Source: Ignavibacteriales bacterium
GTDB taxonomy: Bacteria > Bacteroidota > Ignavibacteria > Ignavibacteriales > Ignavibacteriaceae
Assembly (NCBI GenBank): GCA_016700155.1
Contig: CP065001.1
Coordinates: 124,001-188,000 of the forward strand
Reading direction: 5' to 3'
DNA: 64,000 nt
Position numbers and translations under genes: made by a program. Of this stretch, positions 62,454 through 64,000 are shown piece after piece. A model generated the notes under the pieces. The model ran no database searches. It was given only the letters and a program-made list of their open reading frames with translations, and had not been told where the DNA came from. The first letter of the stretch is position 1; the number at the start of each line of letters is the position of its first letter.

Positions 62454-63923
62454 CTATTCAAACAAGTTTCCTCTACATAAAATCATATTGGGATCAAGAA
62501 TTTTTTTTATAGTAATCATCTTTTGGACAGCTTCATCACCGTACATAAGTTTTAAATAATCACGTTTTATTTTTCCAACTCCGTGTTCTGCGCTGACGGT
62601 TCCTTTCAATTCAATGGCTCTCAGACAAATTTTATGATACAAATCTTTGCTTAATGCAAACTGTTCTTCAGTCTCCGGTAAAAAATTAAAATGCATGTGT
62701 GAATTACCAAAGTGTCCATAAACAACATAATTAATGTTTTTTTCTTCGGTGATCTTTTTTGAATAATGATAAAGATCGTTGAATGATTCATCCGGCACAG
62801 CAACGTCTGTCCCCAATTTGCGGAAATTATTTCTTGTTAAAAACTCATTTACATTCGCTGAGATTGAATGTCGGAATCTTTGAATTTTTTCTGCTTCAGA
62901 TTCAGAGAAAGCAAACCATACATTTTCAGTATTCCCGTTATGTTTTTTGATAAGGTCTGTCCATTCATCAAGTACAGTTTCTTCAGAAATAATATTTGTT
63001 TCCTGTTCGAACCAGACTGCAGCGCCGGCTAAATCGGGAATATTCGGATAATCATTAAACAAAAATTTCAGAGAGTTGTTGTCAAAAAATTCCAATGCAA
63101 GAGCATCCATTGATGAAGCGGAAATTCCCGAAATATTCATGCGCGATAAAATTCTTGCTTCATTAATAAATGAAAGAGCATCATTTTCATTCATAAAAAA
63201 ACTTACACATGAAATTATTTTTTCAGGATAAGGAAGAAGTTTTAGTTTTGCTTTTGTCACAATACCAAGCGTTCCTTCAGAACCAATGAACAGATCAATC
63301 GTATCCATATTTTTCCGGCAGTAATACCCTGCAGCATTTTTTGTCAGTGATAATCCTGTTTCCGGAATTTCAAATGAATAAGCTGACCCTTGTTCTGAAT
63401 TTAAAACAATGTTATAAGCGTTGGCGAAACTTTCTCCCCGTTTTAGATGAATCACTTCACCATTTGTTAGAACAATTTCTAACTCCAAAATGTAATCGCG
63501 TGTTGAAGCGTATCTAAAAGTTTTCTCACCTGAAGCATTTGTACATATAGTTCCGCCGATAAAACAATTTTTCTCTGTCGGGTCAGGTGGATAAAGAAGT
63601 TTTTTCTGTTTCAATTGTGACAACAAATGTGAAAGTAGTACACCCGGTTCAACGACTGCATATTTTTCGTCAACATTTATCTCGTGAATTTTATTTAATC
63701 TTTCAGTCGAAATAACAATTCCGCCCTGTGGGACACGCGCGCCTGTGAGCCCTGTACCATTACCGGAAATAGTAACAGAAGTATTTAGCTCGTTTGCTTT
63801 TATAAGGATATCTCTTACTTCGTCTACATTTTCAGGAATAAAAACCGATTCACAGAATCCTTTAAAGTTGGAAGCATCACTAAGGTAGTTTTGAATTTCA
63901 TCCTGTGTTGTTTTAATTATCAT
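62454..63923 (-). CDS. FAD-linked oxidase (GlcD/D-lactate dehydrogenase type)
   Basis: The frame opens at 63950, but ATG 63923 (MIIKTTQDEIQ) fits the family start. The product of about 489 residues has the FAD-binding_4 fold with TISGNGTGLTGARVPQGGIVIS, DPTEKNCFIGGTICTNASG and LIGSEGTLGIVTKAKLKLLP-like sequence, and a C-terminal FAD-oxidase domain with YVVYGHFGNSHMHFNF and GTVSAEHGVGKIKRDYL. It oxidises a 2-hydroxy acid such as D-lactate or glycolate; the exact substrate is not readable. It begins one base after the stop of an upstream gene on the same strand, so it is in an operon whose rest lies outside the window. Confidence 0.92.
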   Translation of the reverse strand: MIIKTTQDEIQNYLSDASNFKGFCESVFIPENVDEVRDILIKANELNTSVTISGNGTGLTGARVPQGGIVISTERLNKIHEINVDEKYAVVEPGVLLSHLLSQLKQKKLLYPPDPTEKNCFIGGTICTNASGEKTFRYASTRDYILELEIVLTNGEVIHLKRGESFANAYNIVLNSEQGSAYSFEIPETGLSLTKNAAGYYCRKNMDTIDLFIGSEGTLGIVTKAKLKLLPYPEKIISCVSFFMNENDALSFINEARILSRMNISGISASSMDALALEFFDNNSLKFLFNDYPNIPDLAGAAVWFEQETNIISEETVLDEWTDLIKKHNGNTENVWFAFSESEAEKIQRFRHSISANVNEFLTRNNFRKLGTDVAVPDESFNDLYHYSKKITEEKNINYVVYGHFGNSHMHFNFLPETEEQFALSKDLYHKICLRAIELKGTVSAEHGVGKIKRDYLKLMYGDEAVQKMITIKKILDPNMILCRGNLFE

Positions 63924-63924
63924 C

Positions 63925-64000
63925 TTAATTGATCGACATTTCCAGTTCACGAAGTTTAAAAAGATATTCTTTCTGTAGCGCTAGATCAGGAATAGCAACA
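63925..64000 (-). CDS. C-terminal fragment of an upstream gene (partial)
   Basis: On the minus strand a frame enters from the window edge and reads VAIPDLALQKEYLFKLRELE before ending MSIN and TAA at 63925-63927. The stop is one base before the FAD-linked oxidase start. The piece is too short to name. The tight spacing suggests an operon partner. Confidence 0.55.
   Translation of the reverse strand, partial: VAIPDLALQKEYLFKLRELEMSIN

Noticed and set aside
1..64000. CRISPR arrays, tRNA genes, rRNA genes and insertion sequences
   Set aside because: I looked for regular direct repeats, cloverleaf-type segments and transposase motifs and found none that hold up.

Overview
The window reads as a chromosome segment of a fermentative or facultatively anaerobic member of the Ignavibacteria (Bacteroidota/Chlorobiota side of the FCB group). 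This is inferred from three secreted proteins ending in the 'NYPNPFNPST' type-IX-secretion sorting domain, many Bacteroidota-like outer-membrane barrels, a type-2 ('GIHH') isoleucyl-tRNA synthetase, weak Shine-Dalgarno use, moderate A+T richness, and several [FeFe]-hydrogenase modules beside phosphotransacetylase. No rRNA, tRNA, CRISPR array, transposase or prophage was seen.

Region 1 (1-16700) is a hydrogen-metabolism locus. It holds the end of one HydB, a full HydA, a sensory [FeFe]-hydrogenase fused to a histidine kinase, two response regulators (one a receiver-PAS-kinase hybrid), a gingipain-like secreted protease, a third receiver, a second and differently built HydC-HydB-HydA set, and a membrane histidine kinase. 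Palindromic elements lie in four intercistronic gaps. The layout suggests H2 turnover by two NAD(P)-linked enzymes with built-in H2 or redox sensing.

Region 2 (17203-26969) looks like a synthase-dependent exopolysaccharide operon of Pga-like logic: UDP-GlcNAc 2-epimerase, a 1318-residue deacetylase/hydrolase fusion, a processive GT2 synthase, a predicted outer-membrane barrel and a YCF48-repeat T9SS protein, with junctions that overlap or abut.

Region 3 (27092-33522) is a sigma-54 circuit. A histidine kinase and NtrC-type regulator on the minus strand are flanked by two plus-strand transcription units, each preceded by a -24/-12 type promoter and each starting with a small secreted calcium-repeat protein. 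Region 4 (33710-38944) holds a multiheme cytochrome, a barrel protein with an N-terminal haem-c motif, a T9SS protein, a lipoprotein and a barrel protein.

Region 5 (39030-57343) is mostly housekeeping and stress genes: a frameshifted thioredoxin-like gene, a YqaA-type membrane protein, a GAF/sigma-54 activator, MalQ, TerB-like protein, glutathione peroxidase, class D beta-lactamase, Pta, YggS, DivIVA, purine nucleoside phosphorylase, IleRS, a DksA-like protein with a histone-like tail, tandem LspA and RluD. Region 6 (57344-64000) holds a small accessory island with a Shedu-type (DUF4263) defence nuclease, then CysS, a YgjP-type metallopeptidase, an FAD-linked oxidase and the tail of one more gene.
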